Assembly: GCF_011038655.2 (NCBI RefSeq)
Contig: NZ_CP064954.1
Coordinates: 2,170,001 to 2,234,000, forward strand
Origin: Corynebacterium lizhenjunii
GTDB lineage: Bacteria > Actinomycetota > Actinomycetes > Mycobacteriales > Mycobacteriaceae
Reading direction: 5' to 3'
Length of the DNA: 64,000 bases
Part shown: one piece after another, positions 1 to 13,309 of the stretch
How positions within the stretch are numbered: the first letter of the stretch is position 1
Layout of the letters: each line of letters starts with the position of its first letter
Notes under the pieces: generated by a model
Databases searched by the model: none
What the model was told of the DNA's origin: nothing
Seen by the model: only the letters and a program-made list of their open reading frames with translations
Position numbers and translations under genes: made by a program

Positions 1-1683
1 ACCCACGGTGACCGGGGCGGTGCTCAGGGAGACCACTTCGGCCACACCGGGGACATCGGCAACCAAGTCCGGAGTCTCCTCCGGGGTGGGGAAGTTGCCA
101 TTGGTCGGACCCGAAAGCAGGTAATCCGCCGTCAAGGTGGAGTCCACGGTGTCAGCAACCGAGGACTTCATGGTCTCCCCCAGCATGCCAATGGCCGTCA
201 CCAGCGCCACACCCAGCGTCAGCGCGAAGGCCGTCGCAGCGGTACGGCGCGGGTTGCGCCGGGAGTTGGTTGCCGCCAGCGCCCCCACCGCCCCGAATGG
301 CCAGCCGATAATCTTGCCCAAAGTGGGCACCACCGGCAACGACAACGCGGGACCAGCCAAGAAGAAGCCCACGATGATGGCAAAGGCACCCACACCCACC
401 AAGCTGGCGGCCACACCGGTGCGCTCGACGCCATACACACCCACCAGTGCGGCAGCAATACCAGCGGCGATAGCCACCAAGCCGCACACGGTGCGCGCCA
501 CCAGGGAAGACCCGGCGGCCTGCTCAGTAGAGCGCATGGCCTCCACGGGCTCCACCGCGCCCGCGCGACGAGCCGGAGCCCACGCGGAGACCACCGTCAC
601 CAACGTTCCCAGCACAATCGGCACCCCCACGGCCAGTGGGGACAACCCCAGGGAGGATCCCATCTCCATGCCCCGGCCGGCCATAATCGCCTTGATCACT
701 GCCACCAGGCCCACGCCGGCCACCACGCCCACGGCAGAGCCAATCAGACCCACCACCAGAGCTTCAAGCACCACGGAACGCGAAATCTGGCTCTTGGAGG
801 CACCAAGCGCGCGCAACAGCGCAAACTCCTTGGTTCGCTGAGCCACAATCATGGAGAAAGTATTCGCAATAATAAACGTGCCCACCAGCAGAGCAATCAA
901 CCCGAAGGCGATCAGGAAATAGTTCACAAACTTCAGCGCGGAACCAATCGCGTCGCTGAGCTCTTCTGCCAGGGCCTCACCAGACTCGGCTTCGATGTCC
1001 TCATAGGTGGCGTTGAGGTGTTCCACCAACTCGTCGGCATCCACGCCCTCAGCAGCAGACACCGCCATTTGGGATGTCTTGCCGTAGAGCTCTACAAATC
1101 CCGGCGCGTCCATCTCCAGCACCAGGGCGTCACCCTGGCTCACGGCCAGGGTGACAATGCCGCTGACAGTAACGTGGTCGCGGGTTTGCGGGTGGACCAC
1201 AATCAGCTCATCGCCAACCTCGATGCCGTACTTCTCCGCCGCAGTGTCGTTGATCACCACCTCACCCTTGCCGTGCGGGGCTTTTCCTGACGTCAACTCC
1301 CCCGGCTGTCCCACGGTGTCCTCGGGGCCGTAGTAGGGGCTCAAGGTGGCAGAACCGCTGCCGGTTTGGAAGGGCTGCGCATCCTTGTCGGCGACCACCA
1401 CAGTCTGGCTGGAGCGGAGGTTCGCACCCTTGACCTTAGGGTCATCGGCAAGCTTCTGGCGGTAGGCCTCGTCGAAATTCTTGCCATTAACGGCGGCATC
1501 GACCCCGGTAAAGGCATTAGACACTGCGGAGTCAAACGTGGCCGACAGCGAGTTGGTAAACATAAACGAACCCGCAATGAAGGACGTACCCAGCACCACT
1601 GCCAGCACGGTCAGGGCCAATCGCAGCTTGTGGGCCAAAATGTTGCGCAGGGAAACCTTGCGCATGGTATTCGTGGCTGCCAT
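1..1683 (-). CDS. ABC transporter permease, MacB/FtsX type (3' end beyond window)
   Basis: This is the membrane subunit of a MacB/LolCDE-like ABC exporter. Only the first 561 residues are visible, because the gene runs off the left edge. Translation shows an N-terminal membrane segment (about residues 20-42), a large extracytoplasmic region (45-245) and a first FtsX-type block of membrane helices (about 252-372). The conserved loop EFALLRALGASK lies near residues 287-297. A second set of helices starts near 400 and a second FtsX-like block near 490. Duplicated-FtsX permeases are usually about 800-850 residues, so roughly a third is missing. The start ATG lies 6 bases after the stop of the ATPase gene, so the two form an operon. 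The exported substrate cannot be read from the sequence. Confidence 0.88.
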   Translation of the reverse strand, partial: MAATNTMRKVSLRNILAHKLRLALTVLAVVLGTSFIAGSFMFTNSLSATFDSAVSNAFTGVDAAVNGKNFDEAYRQKLADDPKVKGANLRSSQTVVVADKDAQPFQTGSGSATLSPYYGPEDTVGQPGELTSGKAPHGKGEVVINDTAAEKYGIEVGDELIVVHPQTRDHVTVSGIVTLAVSQGDALVLEMDAPGFVELYGKTSQMAVSAAEGVDADELVEHLNATYEDIEAESGEALAEELSDAIGSALKFVNYFLIAFGLIALLVGTFIIANTFSMIVAQRTKEFALLRALGASKSQISRSVVLEALVVGLIGSAVGVVAGVGLVAVIKAIMAGRGMEMGSSLGLSPLAVGVPIVLGTLVTVVSAWAPARRAGAVEPVEAMRSTEQAAGSSLVARTVCGLVAIAAGIAAALVGVYGVERTGVAASLVGVGAFAIIVGFFLAGPALSLPVVPTLGKIIGWPFGAVGALAATNSRRNPRRTAATAFALTLGVALVTAIGMLGETMKSSVADTVDSTLTADYLLSGPTNGNFPTPEETPDLVADVPGVAEVVSLSTAPVTVG

Positions 1684-1689
1684 AAGAAA

Positions 1690-2427
1690 TTAACCCTCGA
1701 TTTCCGCCATGATTTTGTGGATGGCCTCCATGGTGGGTTCGTGCAGCTCGTTGACCACTCGGCCGTCGGCCAAGAAAATCACGCGGTCCGCGTAGCTTGC
1801 CGCCTTGGCATCATGGGTCACAATCACCACGGTCTGGCCGTCATGGTCCACGGCGTGGCGCAAAATGTCGAGCACCTCCGCAGAGGAATTGGAATCCAGG
1901 TTGCCCGTGGGCTCATCCCCAAAAATGATGTCCGGGCGGGAGACCAAAGCCCGCGCACACGCCACGCGCTGCTGCTGGCCGCCAGAAAGCTCCGCCGGGC
2001 GGTGGTGCAGCCGCTTGTCCAGGCCCAGGCGCGTAGTAATCTCTTCAAACCACTCCTGGTCCACCTTCTTGCCTGCAATATCGGTGGGCAAAGTGATGTT
2101 TTCCGCCGCAGTCAGCGTGGGCACCAAGTTAAAGGACTGGAAAATAAAACCCAGGCGGTCGCGCCGCAGGGCCGTGATCTCCTTATCGCTAAGCCGCGAC
2201 ATGTCGGTCTGCCCAATGAAAGCCGCACCCGACGTCGCCGAGTCCAGCCCGGCCATCGTGTGCATGAGTGTGGACTTTCCCGAACCCGAAGGGCCCATAA
2301 TCGCGGTGAACTGGTTGCGCCCAAACTCCACGCTAACGTGGTCTAATGCGGTGACGGAGGCCTCTCCCTGGCCGTACTGCTTAAACAAATTCTCCGCGCG
2401 GGCGGCCGCTTCGGGGCTGGCGTGCAT
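1690..2427 (-). CDS. ABC transporter ATP-binding protein, MacB/LolD type
   Basis: The ATPase (245 aa) powers the adjacent FtsX-type permease. Visible motifs are Walker A GPSGSGKST, the ABC signature LSGGQQQR, Walker B IIFGDEPTGNLDS and the switch His in IVTHD. The phrase DEPTGNLDS is typical of the MacB/LolD/FtsE subfamily. Its length is standard for a stand-alone nucleotide-binding subunit. It is the first gene of a two-gene operon reading left, and it is divergent from crtB across about 95 bp. That gap contains a short direct repeat, ACAAAACT..ACAAAACT, near 2458-2477, which could belong to either promoter. Confidence 0.93.
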   Translation of the reverse strand: MHASPEAAARAENLFKQYGQGEASVTALDHVSVEFGRNQFTAIMGPSGSGKSTLMHTMAGLDSATSGAAFIGQTDMSRLSDKEITALRRDRLGFIFQSFNLVPTLTAAENITLPTDIAGKKVDQEWFEEITTRLGLDKRLHHRPAELSGGQQQRVACARALVSRPDIIFGDEPTGNLDSNSSAEVLDILRHAVDHDGQTVVIVTHDAKAASYADRVIFLADGRVVNELHEPTMEAIHKIMAEIEG

Positions 2428-2522
2428 CCTGGATGCTCCTCACATGGGGTCGATGAACAAAACTGTAAACAAAACTTCCCCCTACCTTAGCGGGCTTGCC
2501 TGTGCGCGCTAGGATCGGCCCC

Positions 2523-3362
2523 ATGCCCGCTGCGCTTCGTCTTTATGATGCCACCGCCTGCCGCGCCGCCACCCAGGTCCTGGCTGGCTACTCCACCAGC
2601 TTCTCCGCCGCGACTCGGTTGCTGGGCCCGCGCATGCGCCGCGATGTGGCCAACCTCTACGCGGTGGTGCGTATTGCGGATGAAATTGTCGATGGCGCCG
2701 CCGACCAGGACGTCCGCGCCCTGTTGGATTCTTATGAGCGCGCGGTCTTGGCTGCGCCTGCGCAGCGCTTTCACACCGACCCGGTGTTGCACGCCTATGC
2801 GCTTACTGCCCGTCGGTGTGGCTTTGCCCCGCAGCACCTGCAGGCATTTTTTGCCTCCATGCGCCAAGACATCGACACCACCATGCACACCCCCTCCAGT
2901 CTGGAGTCCTATATATACGGTTCCGCAGAGGTCATCGGGCTGCTGTGCTTAGACATCTTTCTTGCCGATGCCCCCTGCCCCACCCATCGCCCCCAACTCG
3001 AGGCCGGTGCCCGGCGGCTGGGCGCGGCCTTCCAGAAAATCAACTTCCTGCGCGACTTGGGCGCTGACTCCCGCGGCTTGGGCCGCACCTACTTCCCGCA
3101 GCTGCGCGACCACCCGCTCGACGCTGATATTCAGGCGGGGATTATTGCTGATATTCGCGCCGACCTGGCCGCCGCCGCCCCCGCTACGGCGATGCTGCCG
3201 CTGCGGCCCCGCTGTGCCGTCACCGCGGCCACGGCCGTGTTTACTCAGCTTGCCGATACCCTCGCCGCCACCCCGCCCGCAGAACTCACCCGCACCCGTG
3301 TGCGCGTATCCAACCCCCGCAAACTCCTGACACTGGCCACCAGCCTGCGCCGCACCCACTGA
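2523..3362 (+). CDS. crtB: phytoene synthase CrtB
   Basis: CrtB condenses two geranylgeranyl diphosphates to phytoene, the first committed carotenoid step. The first Asp-rich region reads VVRIADEIVD and the second reads FLRDLGADSRGLGRTYFP, both typical of the squalene/phytoene synthase family. I chose the start at 2523 (MPAALRLYDA, 279 aa) rather than an upstream in-frame codon at 2496, because family similarity begins at about LYDATACRAAT. The crtI start follows 14 bases downstream, so the two are co-transcribed. No crtE, crtY or crtEb is seen in the window, so the precursor must come from elsewhere. A copy of the dispersed TGCCGATGCC motif at 2963 encodes LADAP in frame. Confidence 0.92.
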   Translation: MPAALRLYDATACRAATQVLAGYSTSFSAATRLLGPRMRRDVANLYAVVRIADEIVDGAADQDVRALLDSYERAVLAAPAQRFHTDPVLHAYALTARRCGFAPQHLQAFFASMRQDIDTTMHTPSSLESYIYGSAEVIGLLCLDIFLADAPCPTHRPQLEAGARRLGAAFQKINFLRDLGADSRGLGRTYFPQLRDHPLDADIQAGIIADIRADLAAAAPATAMLPLRPRCAVTAATAVFTQLADTLAATPPAELTRTRVRVSNPRKLLTLATSLRRTH

Positions 3363-3376
3363 TTGGACTCCTGTTT

Positions 3377-5056
3377 ATGCACCCTGCACTTCGTTCTTGG
3401 CTTCCCGGAACTGCAAAACACCCGCAACTGCGTGCCGGTGACCCCGTGGTGGTCATTGGGGCGGGAATCGCGGGCCTGGCCACTGCCGCCTTGCTCAGCC
3501 GGGCCGGGCTGCGCGTGACTGTCTTGGAACGCCTAGACACAGTGGGCGGGCGCGCGGGCACCGTTACCGCCGACGGCTTTCGCTGGGACGCCGGGCCCTC
3601 CTGGTACTTGATGCCAGAGGCCTTCGACCACTTCTTTGAACTCTGCGGTACCCACCCTAGCCCCGAACCCCAAACCCTAGACCCGGCCTACCGGGTAATT
3701 TCTAGCTCCGGCGAACGTGTAGACGTGCGCACTGGTTCTGCGCCGGAGCTCTTTGAATCCCGCGAAGCCGGCGCCGGTGCCCGCCTGCGCGAGTACTTGG
3801 ACCGTTCCAGCCTGACCTATCGCGTGGCGTTGAGTAACTACCTCTACACCACGTTTTCTTCGCCGCGCTCACTAGCCAGCAAAGAGACGCTGCGCCACGC
3901 GGGCCTGTTGGCGCAGCTGCTAACCCGCACCCTAGACACCCACGTGGCCCGGGATTTCCAGGATCCGCTGTTGCGACAAATCTTGTCCTACCCGGCCGTT
4001 TTCCTCTCCTCTCACCCTGCCGCAACACCGGCACTGTATTCGCTGATGAGCCACACCGATCTTGTCGAAGGTGTTCGCTACCCCCACGGCGGCTTTTGGG
4101 GTCTAACCCAGCACATCTATGAACTCGCCCTCGCGGCCGGGGCGCACATACGGCTGGGTTGTGAGGTCAGCGGCATCGTCAGTCAAGGCAGTACCTCCAG
4201 CCATGCCAGCGCCGCCAGCCATGCCAGCGCCGCCAGTCATACCAGCGCCGCCAGTCATGCCAGTACCCACGGTCCCGTCGGCACCGTCACCGGAGTGCGC
4301 TACACCAACACCGACGGCGAACACACCCTTCCTGCCAAAGCTGTAGTAGCCGCCGGGGACCTGTACCACACGGAGACACAGCTACTCGCACCCGAGCAGC
4401 GCACATTCCCTGAGCACTTCTTTGACAAGCGCGAACCCGGCGTTAGCGCCGTCCTGCTTATGCTGGGCGTGCGCGGCGAGCTGCCAGAGCTTGCCCACCA
4501 CACTTTGCTCTTTAGCGAAGACTGGACGCCCGACTTCGCTGCTGTCTTTCGCCACGGCGGCGCCTCGCGCTCCATCTACATTTCGAAACCTTCGGCCACC
4601 GACCCCACCGTTGCCCCCGCTGGCCACGAGAACCTCTTCGTCCTCATCCCCGTCGCCCCCGATCCCACTTTGGGCCACGGCGATGCCTACGGCCACACCC
4701 CTTCCCCCGCTATTACCCAGCTTGCCGATGCCACCATCACCCAAATCGCCACCTGGGCCAACATCCCAGATCTTGCCCAGCGCATCGTTGTCCGCCGCAC
4801 GGTCGGCCCAGCCGACTTCGCCGGGCGCTACCACGCCTGGAAAGGCGGCGCGATTGGCCCCTCGCACACGCTTGCCCAGTCTGCCTTCTTGCGCGGTACT
4901 CAGGCATCCACCCGCCTGGGGGGACTCTACTACGCAGGTGCCACTACCCTCCCCGGCGTAGGTGTGCCACTGTGCTTGATTTCTGCGGAGAACGTGCTTA
5001 AGCACATCGCCGGCATCCACGACACCGCACCTCTGTCCACCATCCCACGCCTGTAG
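3377..5056 (+). CDS. crtI: phytoene desaturase CrtI with internal repeat insert
   Basis: This FAD-dependent desaturase converts phytoene towards lycopene. The N-terminal dinucleotide-binding motif VVIGAGIAGLATAALLSRAG (about residues 25-44) is followed by VLERLDTVGGRAGT. The C-terminal family signature YYAGATTLPGVGVPLCLISA is present. The protein is 559 aa, slightly longer than usual. The extra length includes a low-complexity insert of repeated HASAAS-type hexapeptides near residues 275-297, encoded by an 18-bp tandem repeat. A dispersed TGCCGATGCC copy at 4723 encodes QLADAT. The gene ends before a convergent intergenic region holding a 74-bp palindromic element. Confidence 0.92.
   Translation: MHPALRSWLPGTAKHPQLRAGDPVVVIGAGIAGLATAALLSRAGLRVTVLERLDTVGGRAGTVTADGFRWDAGPSWYLMPEAFDHFFELCGTHPSPEPQTLDPAYRVISSSGERVDVRTGSAPELFESREAGAGARLREYLDRSSLTYRVALSNYLYTTFSSPRSLASKETLRHAGLLAQLLTRTLDTHVARDFQDPLLRQILSYPAVFLSSHPAATPALYSLMSHTDLVEGVRYPHGGFWGLTQHIYELALAAGAHIRLGCEVSGIVSQGSTSSHASAASHASAASHTSAASHASTHGPVGTVTGVRYTNTDGEHTLPAKAVVAAGDLYHTETQLLAPEQRTFPEHFFDKREPGVSAVLLMLGVRGELPELAHHTLLFSEDWTPDFAAVFRHGGASRSIYISKPSATDPTVAPAGHENLFVLIPVAPDPTLGHGDAYGHTPSPAITQLADATITQIATWANIPDLAQRIVVRRTVGPADFAGRYHAWKGGAIGPSHTLAQSAFLRGTQASTRLGGLYYAGATTLPGVGVPLCLISAENVLKHIAGIHDTAPLSTIPRL
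4202..4270 (+). repeat. 18-bp tandem repeat inside crtI
   Basis: There are three near-perfect 18-bp units starting at 4202, 4220 and 4238, plus a partial fourth at 4256. The unit begins CATGCCAGCGCCGCC and encodes HASAAS. Because it is a multiple of three, copy-number change would keep the reading frame. Confidence 0.9.
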
Positions 5057-5082
5057 CCCCCGCAATCCTTGACCTCTACGGT

Positions 5083-5169
5083 AAAGCATTGCGGCCACCA
5101 AACTAAAGCGTTGCGGGAGTCAAGCGAAGCACTGCGGTCTCCGAGCAAAAGCGTTGCGGTCTCCAAACA
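5083..5169. repeat. four degenerate ~22-bp tandem units
   Basis: Units built around AAGCRYTGCGG start at about 5083, 5105, 5126 and 5148, spaced 21-22 bp apart. They lie between crtI and the 74-bp palindromic element. There is no coding potential and the function is unknown. Confidence 0.7.
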
Positions 5170-5170
5170 T

Positions 5171-5244
5171 AGTGACGCATTTTCTGCGCTTTAGACACTG
5201 CCCGCCCATGCCGCGATGTCGTGTTTGTGGAGAAAACGCGTCAC
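5171..5244 (+). repeat. 74-bp MITE-like palindromic element, copy A
   Basis: This 74-bp element has imperfect terminal inverted repeats of about 14 bp (GTGACGCATTTTCT at the left, its complement with one mismatch at the right). A second copy in opposite orientation lies at 39354-39427, with about 60 of 74 positions identical. Both copies sit between convergent genes, so they may serve as bidirectional terminators, or they may be non-autonomous mobile elements. Confidence 0.75.
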
Positions 5245-5277
5245 CCTTTTAGCTCTCGGAGTGCAAAACGCAACCCC

Positions 5278-7011
5278 CTAGTCTCGCACCCATGCGCCGA
5301 TGACGCCTGGGATTGCTGGTGGCAAGTCACCGATTAGGGCTCGTTTGTTGACGTCTTGTTCAATCTTGGTTGTCACCGCTTTGACCCGACCCCGATTATT
5401 CGCCCCACCGCCGGCGCCTGCGCCCATCACCGGCATCACCGACCGCCCACCTTGCGCAGCAACCCCGGCTGGTGTGACAGTCCCGCGGGCCATTGCGGCA
5501 CCACCTGACCCGGCACCTGGGACACCACCGCCAACGCCTGGCGCACCTCCACCGCCGATACCACCGCCAACGGCCCCGCCAAGACCACCAGCGGCCCCAA
5601 TGCCACCAGCACCACCACCTGCGACTGGCACACCACCGGTCCGCCCGGCGGCGTGGCGGCCAGTGTTTCCAGCAACCAGACCTGGCATAGCACCACCCCA
5701 ACCAGAACCAGTACCACCAAGGACACCAGCACCAGCACCGGCACCTGACGGGGTTGTGCCCACTGCACCCATTTTCACCAAGCCACCACCGGGTACCGCC
5801 GCCCCACTGGGCGCACCACCCAGTACACCAGCGCCTGCGCCATGGCCTAGACCGGATAGTGTCGCTGATGTGGGACCAGTCAACGACTCCCCCACAGTAG
5901 CGGGCAACACGGAATTACCAAACATGCCCGCAACATCGCGGCCAAGGCCACGGACAAACTCTTCTACCCCAGTATCATGAGCCCCCATGCCAGCCACCGG
6001 GCGCAACAACCCGTCTGCCACCTCGAAAGATCCTGGGCCTAGTTGGCCTGCCATAGCTGCCTCTACCATGGCCTTCGGGATAGATAGTGAATCAGTGCCG
6101 TAGCGCCCGTCGATACCAGCAATCGCGTTCATACCAGCCTTAGCGAGGCCACCACCGGCGGCCATCTCGGGGCTAGCCAGATTACCAATTTTTGGCAGTG
6201 AGGCATCCACCATGAACTGCAGATGGCCCTGCAGGGAAGCAATTGCGGCGCGTTCTGCGACTTTTTGGGCTGCAAGGTCTGGGATTGCCCGGATGACGGC
6301 CTCTGCGGTAGCTGCGCGGAGTTTGGCCATGATCCCTAGTGAGTTCAACAATGATGTGTGCGCCTGCATCAACAATGCGTTGGCAGCAAAATCCGTACCT
6401 GTGGCAGCGACTGTGCCTAAGGTTTCTACCGCACGGTCTACAGCTTCCCCGGAGTTGTTGCTCGCCAGCACCCCGGCAATCGACTGTAATTGATCCACTG
6501 CCTCTGTAGCTGCGATATGCAAGTCACTCCAGCGGCTACTGGACGCTACGACTGAGGCCAAATCAATGGCGTTGATTTCGGCGGCCACCTGGCTAATGTC
6601 TAGCCCAGACAGCATGACTACCGGAGGCACGAAGTCAAGGGTTTGGTAGTCGGCCGGGGGTTGGTCGACAAAGCGAACCTCCAGGAAATCCGGGCTAATC
6701 CCCACATGCAACATGTCCAGAGTCTTCGCCGCCAGTGAATCCTGCCACGCAAACGCAGTCGCTTGATTCTTTAGTTGGCTGCCGATCCAATCCAGCTGGC
6801 TGGTGAACTTCCGCAACGTCTCCTGCGCAGACGCCGGATCCCCCTGCAAGAACCGACCATGAATCCCGCCAGCCTCACTGACACCCGGGATAGACGACAA
6901 TGCGGAGGACATGCCTATACCAGGATCACGAGAGACCCGCATGATCAGTGCCTTTATATCGTTGATAGACTGCCCTGCCTCCGAATACGAATTGAAATCA
7001 ATGTTGATCAT
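5278..7011 (-). CDS. Gly-rich type-VII-secretion-like protein (PPE/WXG-like N-terminus)
   Basis: I do not recognise a precise family. The 577-aa protein has no signal peptide or membrane segment. The N-terminal ~130 residues look helical and hold a WIG (WxG) turn at about residues 75-77 and a YQTLD (YxxxD) at 122-126, both hallmarks of type VII substrates. The middle (about 130-380) is Ala-rich and helical. Residues about 385-535 are very rich in Gly, Ala and Val, like a disordered ESX-substrate tail. The end (KRALIGDLPPAIPGVIGAW) looks ordered again. The gene overlaps the upstream lipoprotein gene by 14 bases, so they are translationally coupled. No secretion machinery lies in the window. 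The T7SS assignment is inference from motifs. Confidence 0.6.
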   Translation of the reverse strand: MINIDFNSYSEAGQSINDIKALIMRVSRDPGIGMSSALSSIPGVSEAGGIHGRFLQGDPASAQETLRKFTSQLDWIGSQLKNQATAFAWQDSLAAKTLDMLHVGISPDFLEVRFVDQPPADYQTLDFVPPVVMLSGLDISQVAAEINAIDLASVVASSSRWSDLHIAATEAVDQLQSIAGVLASNNSGEAVDRAVETLGTVAATGTDFAANALLMQAHTSLLNSLGIMAKLRAATAEAVIRAIPDLAAQKVAERAAIASLQGHLQFMVDASLPKIGNLASPEMAAGGGLAKAGMNAIAGIDGRYGTDSLSIPKAMVEAAMAGQLGPGSFEVADGLLRPVAGMGAHDTGVEEFVRGLGRDVAGMFGNSVLPATVGESLTGPTSATLSGLGHGAGAGVLGGAPSGAAVPGGGLVKMGAVGTTPSGAGAGAGVLGGTGSGWGGAMPGLVAGNTGRHAAGRTGGVPVAGGGAGGIGAAGGLGGAVGGGIGGGGAPGVGGGVPGAGSGGAAMARGTVTPAGVAAQGGRSVMPVMGAGAGGGANNRGRVKAVTTKIEQDVNKRALIGDLPPAIPGVIGAWVRD

Positions 7012-7612
7012 TTTTCACCCCATAGAGTTCCTGAATTAACTGTGTCGGCACCTCGCACATTGAGGCACCACTCGGCTCATTGAGCCAACTCGCATATGCG
7101 ATGCTGATAAACCCGCCTGCGGTCTCGACACCGGCCATGCAATAGCCGTCATCGAAGTATTCATGGGAGGTAAGCACCACGCTCCGCTCCACAGCAGGCC
7201 CTGGTTCCGCCGCAGCCTGGAGAACTCCGTCCTTAGTCAGATCAGCAAGACTCAACTGGTAGGACGCAAGTTCCAAAGTGCCATTGGCTTTCAATCTTTC
7301 TGCATCAATAAAACACGGATAGGGCGGCAGACTGTCCCTGGACTCTGACCGTATCCGCACGCCAAGTCGCTCAAAAACCTCGTCCGGGATGTCTTCGCAC
7401 GGCTTGAAAGGCTTGAACCCTAGCGCGTTGCGGTCGAAGGGCCCCGGTGCCGGCATAGCAAACCCGTAAGCATTGACAGTTGCTGATTCAGATTCGCGCC
7501 CCTCGTCTAAATCTGGGAATGAATTTGAAACTGGGTCGCTAGTGCAACCCGTCAACGCGAAAGCGCCTGCAGCCATTAGGGCAAGAGCGTAGAACCCCAG
7601 ATCTGCGCGCAT
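6998..7612 (-). CDS. secreted lipoprotein, DUF3558-like
   Basis: This is a 204-aa putative lipoprotein. The signal peptide (about residues 5-23) ends in a lipobox, FALTGC, with the lipidated Cys at about residue 23. The remainder resembles actinobacterial DUF3558 proteins: a small extracytoplasmic domain with paired Cys (PCEDI, PCFI, GYC, SMCEV). It overlaps the start of the Gly-rich secreted protein by 14 bases. Its own ATG overlaps the stop of the 43-codon ORF by one base (TGATG). The arrangement suggests one operon whose products act at or outside the cell surface. The molecular role is unknown. Confidence 0.75.
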   Translation of the reverse strand: MRADLGFYALALMAAGAFALTGCTSDPVSNSFPDLDEGRESESATVNAYGFAMPAPGPFDRNALGFKPFKPCEDIPDEVFERLGVRIRSESRDSLPPYPCFIDAERLKANGTLELASYQLSLADLTKDGVLQAAAEPGPAVERSVVLTSHEYFDDGYCMAGVETAGGFISIAYASWLNEPSGASMCEVPTQLIQELYGVKNDQH

Positions 7613-7743
7613 CAGAGCGTCCTCTCAATGCGTCCCATCGAAACTGATCGACCGACCGCTGCCGTCACTGTAACGAGCGGCCCTCCCCGCGGCCCGATGG
7701 CGGGAAACTCGGTTGAGTGATAAAGGTACAGTGTGGTGCACAT
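7612..7743 (-). CDS. putative 43-aa peptide leading the lipoprotein operon
   Basis: The ORF encodes MCTTLYLYHS...GRIERTL. Its ATG at 7743 is preceded by a strong ribosome-binding site (AAAGGAG, about 8 bases upstream). Its stop shares one base with the start of the lipoprotein gene, a typical coupling arrangement. There are no recognisable domains. A longer in-frame version from 7854 lacks an obvious ribosome-binding site. It could be a genuine small protein or a translated leader controlling the downstream genes. Confidence 0.45.
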   Translation of the reverse strand: MCTTLYLYHSTEFPAIGPRGGPLVTVTAAVGRSVSMGRIERTL

Positions 7744-7906
7744 TGTCCAAGCTCCTTTCGGTGTGTCCTTGTCTATTAGACTGCCGAAAGAGGCGGAAGG
7801 TTCCGTGACCGTGAGAAAAAATCTCTGTACACCACCCACCACAAAGAAGCTCACCTGGAGACTTGGTCATTCTAGAGTGGGTTGTTGTGGTGGGTGGTTG
7901 GTGTGG

Positions 7907-7981
7907 GAAAACGCTGTGCGGCCCGGTCCACGTGGTCCCCTCGTTGTGTGGTGGGGGTGTGGGCCGGGCCGGTTGAGTTTT
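7907..7981 (-). terminator. rRNA operon terminator
   Basis: Downstream of 5S, a 13-bp GC-rich stem is formed by about 7919-7931 and 7968-7980 with one mismatch. On the minus strand it is followed by a TTTT run (complement of 7907-7910). The position fits Rho-independent termination of the rRNA operon. Confidence 0.65.
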
Positions 7982-8007
7982 ATTCTGTTATGTTGTTGTG
8001 TTTGTAG

Positions 8008-8127
8008 TGTCGGCGGTAACTTACTCTCCCACACCCTCCCGGGTGCAGTACCATCAGCGCGGGCAGGCTTAGCTTCCGGGTTCGGAATGGGTCCGGGCGT
8101 TTCCCTGCCGCTATCAACCACCGACAC
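8008..8127 (-). rRNA. rrf: 5S ribosomal RNA
   Basis: The complement begins GTGTCGGTGG and ends CCGCCGACAC, forming the closing helix. Conserved internal segments include CCCATTCCGAACCCGG and the GGGAGAGTAAGT region. It is the last gene of the operon and ends are accurate to a few bases. Confidence 0.93.
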
Positions 8128-8247
8128 ATCTGCGGGGCACACCACAGAGTGTGGGTGTGTTGCAGTGTTGTGTCAGATACTGCATAGTGGACGCGCACAC
8201 AGGTGTGTGTTTGTTTGTGCTTGGTAGGACCATCCAACACGTCGTGG

Positions 8248-13309
<5,062 letters not shown>

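Noticed and set aside
5300..5980. 226-residue Pro-rich ORF on the plus strand
   Set aside because: It is the antisense shadow of the Gly-rich tail of the secreted protein gene and has no ribosome-binding site or family similarity.
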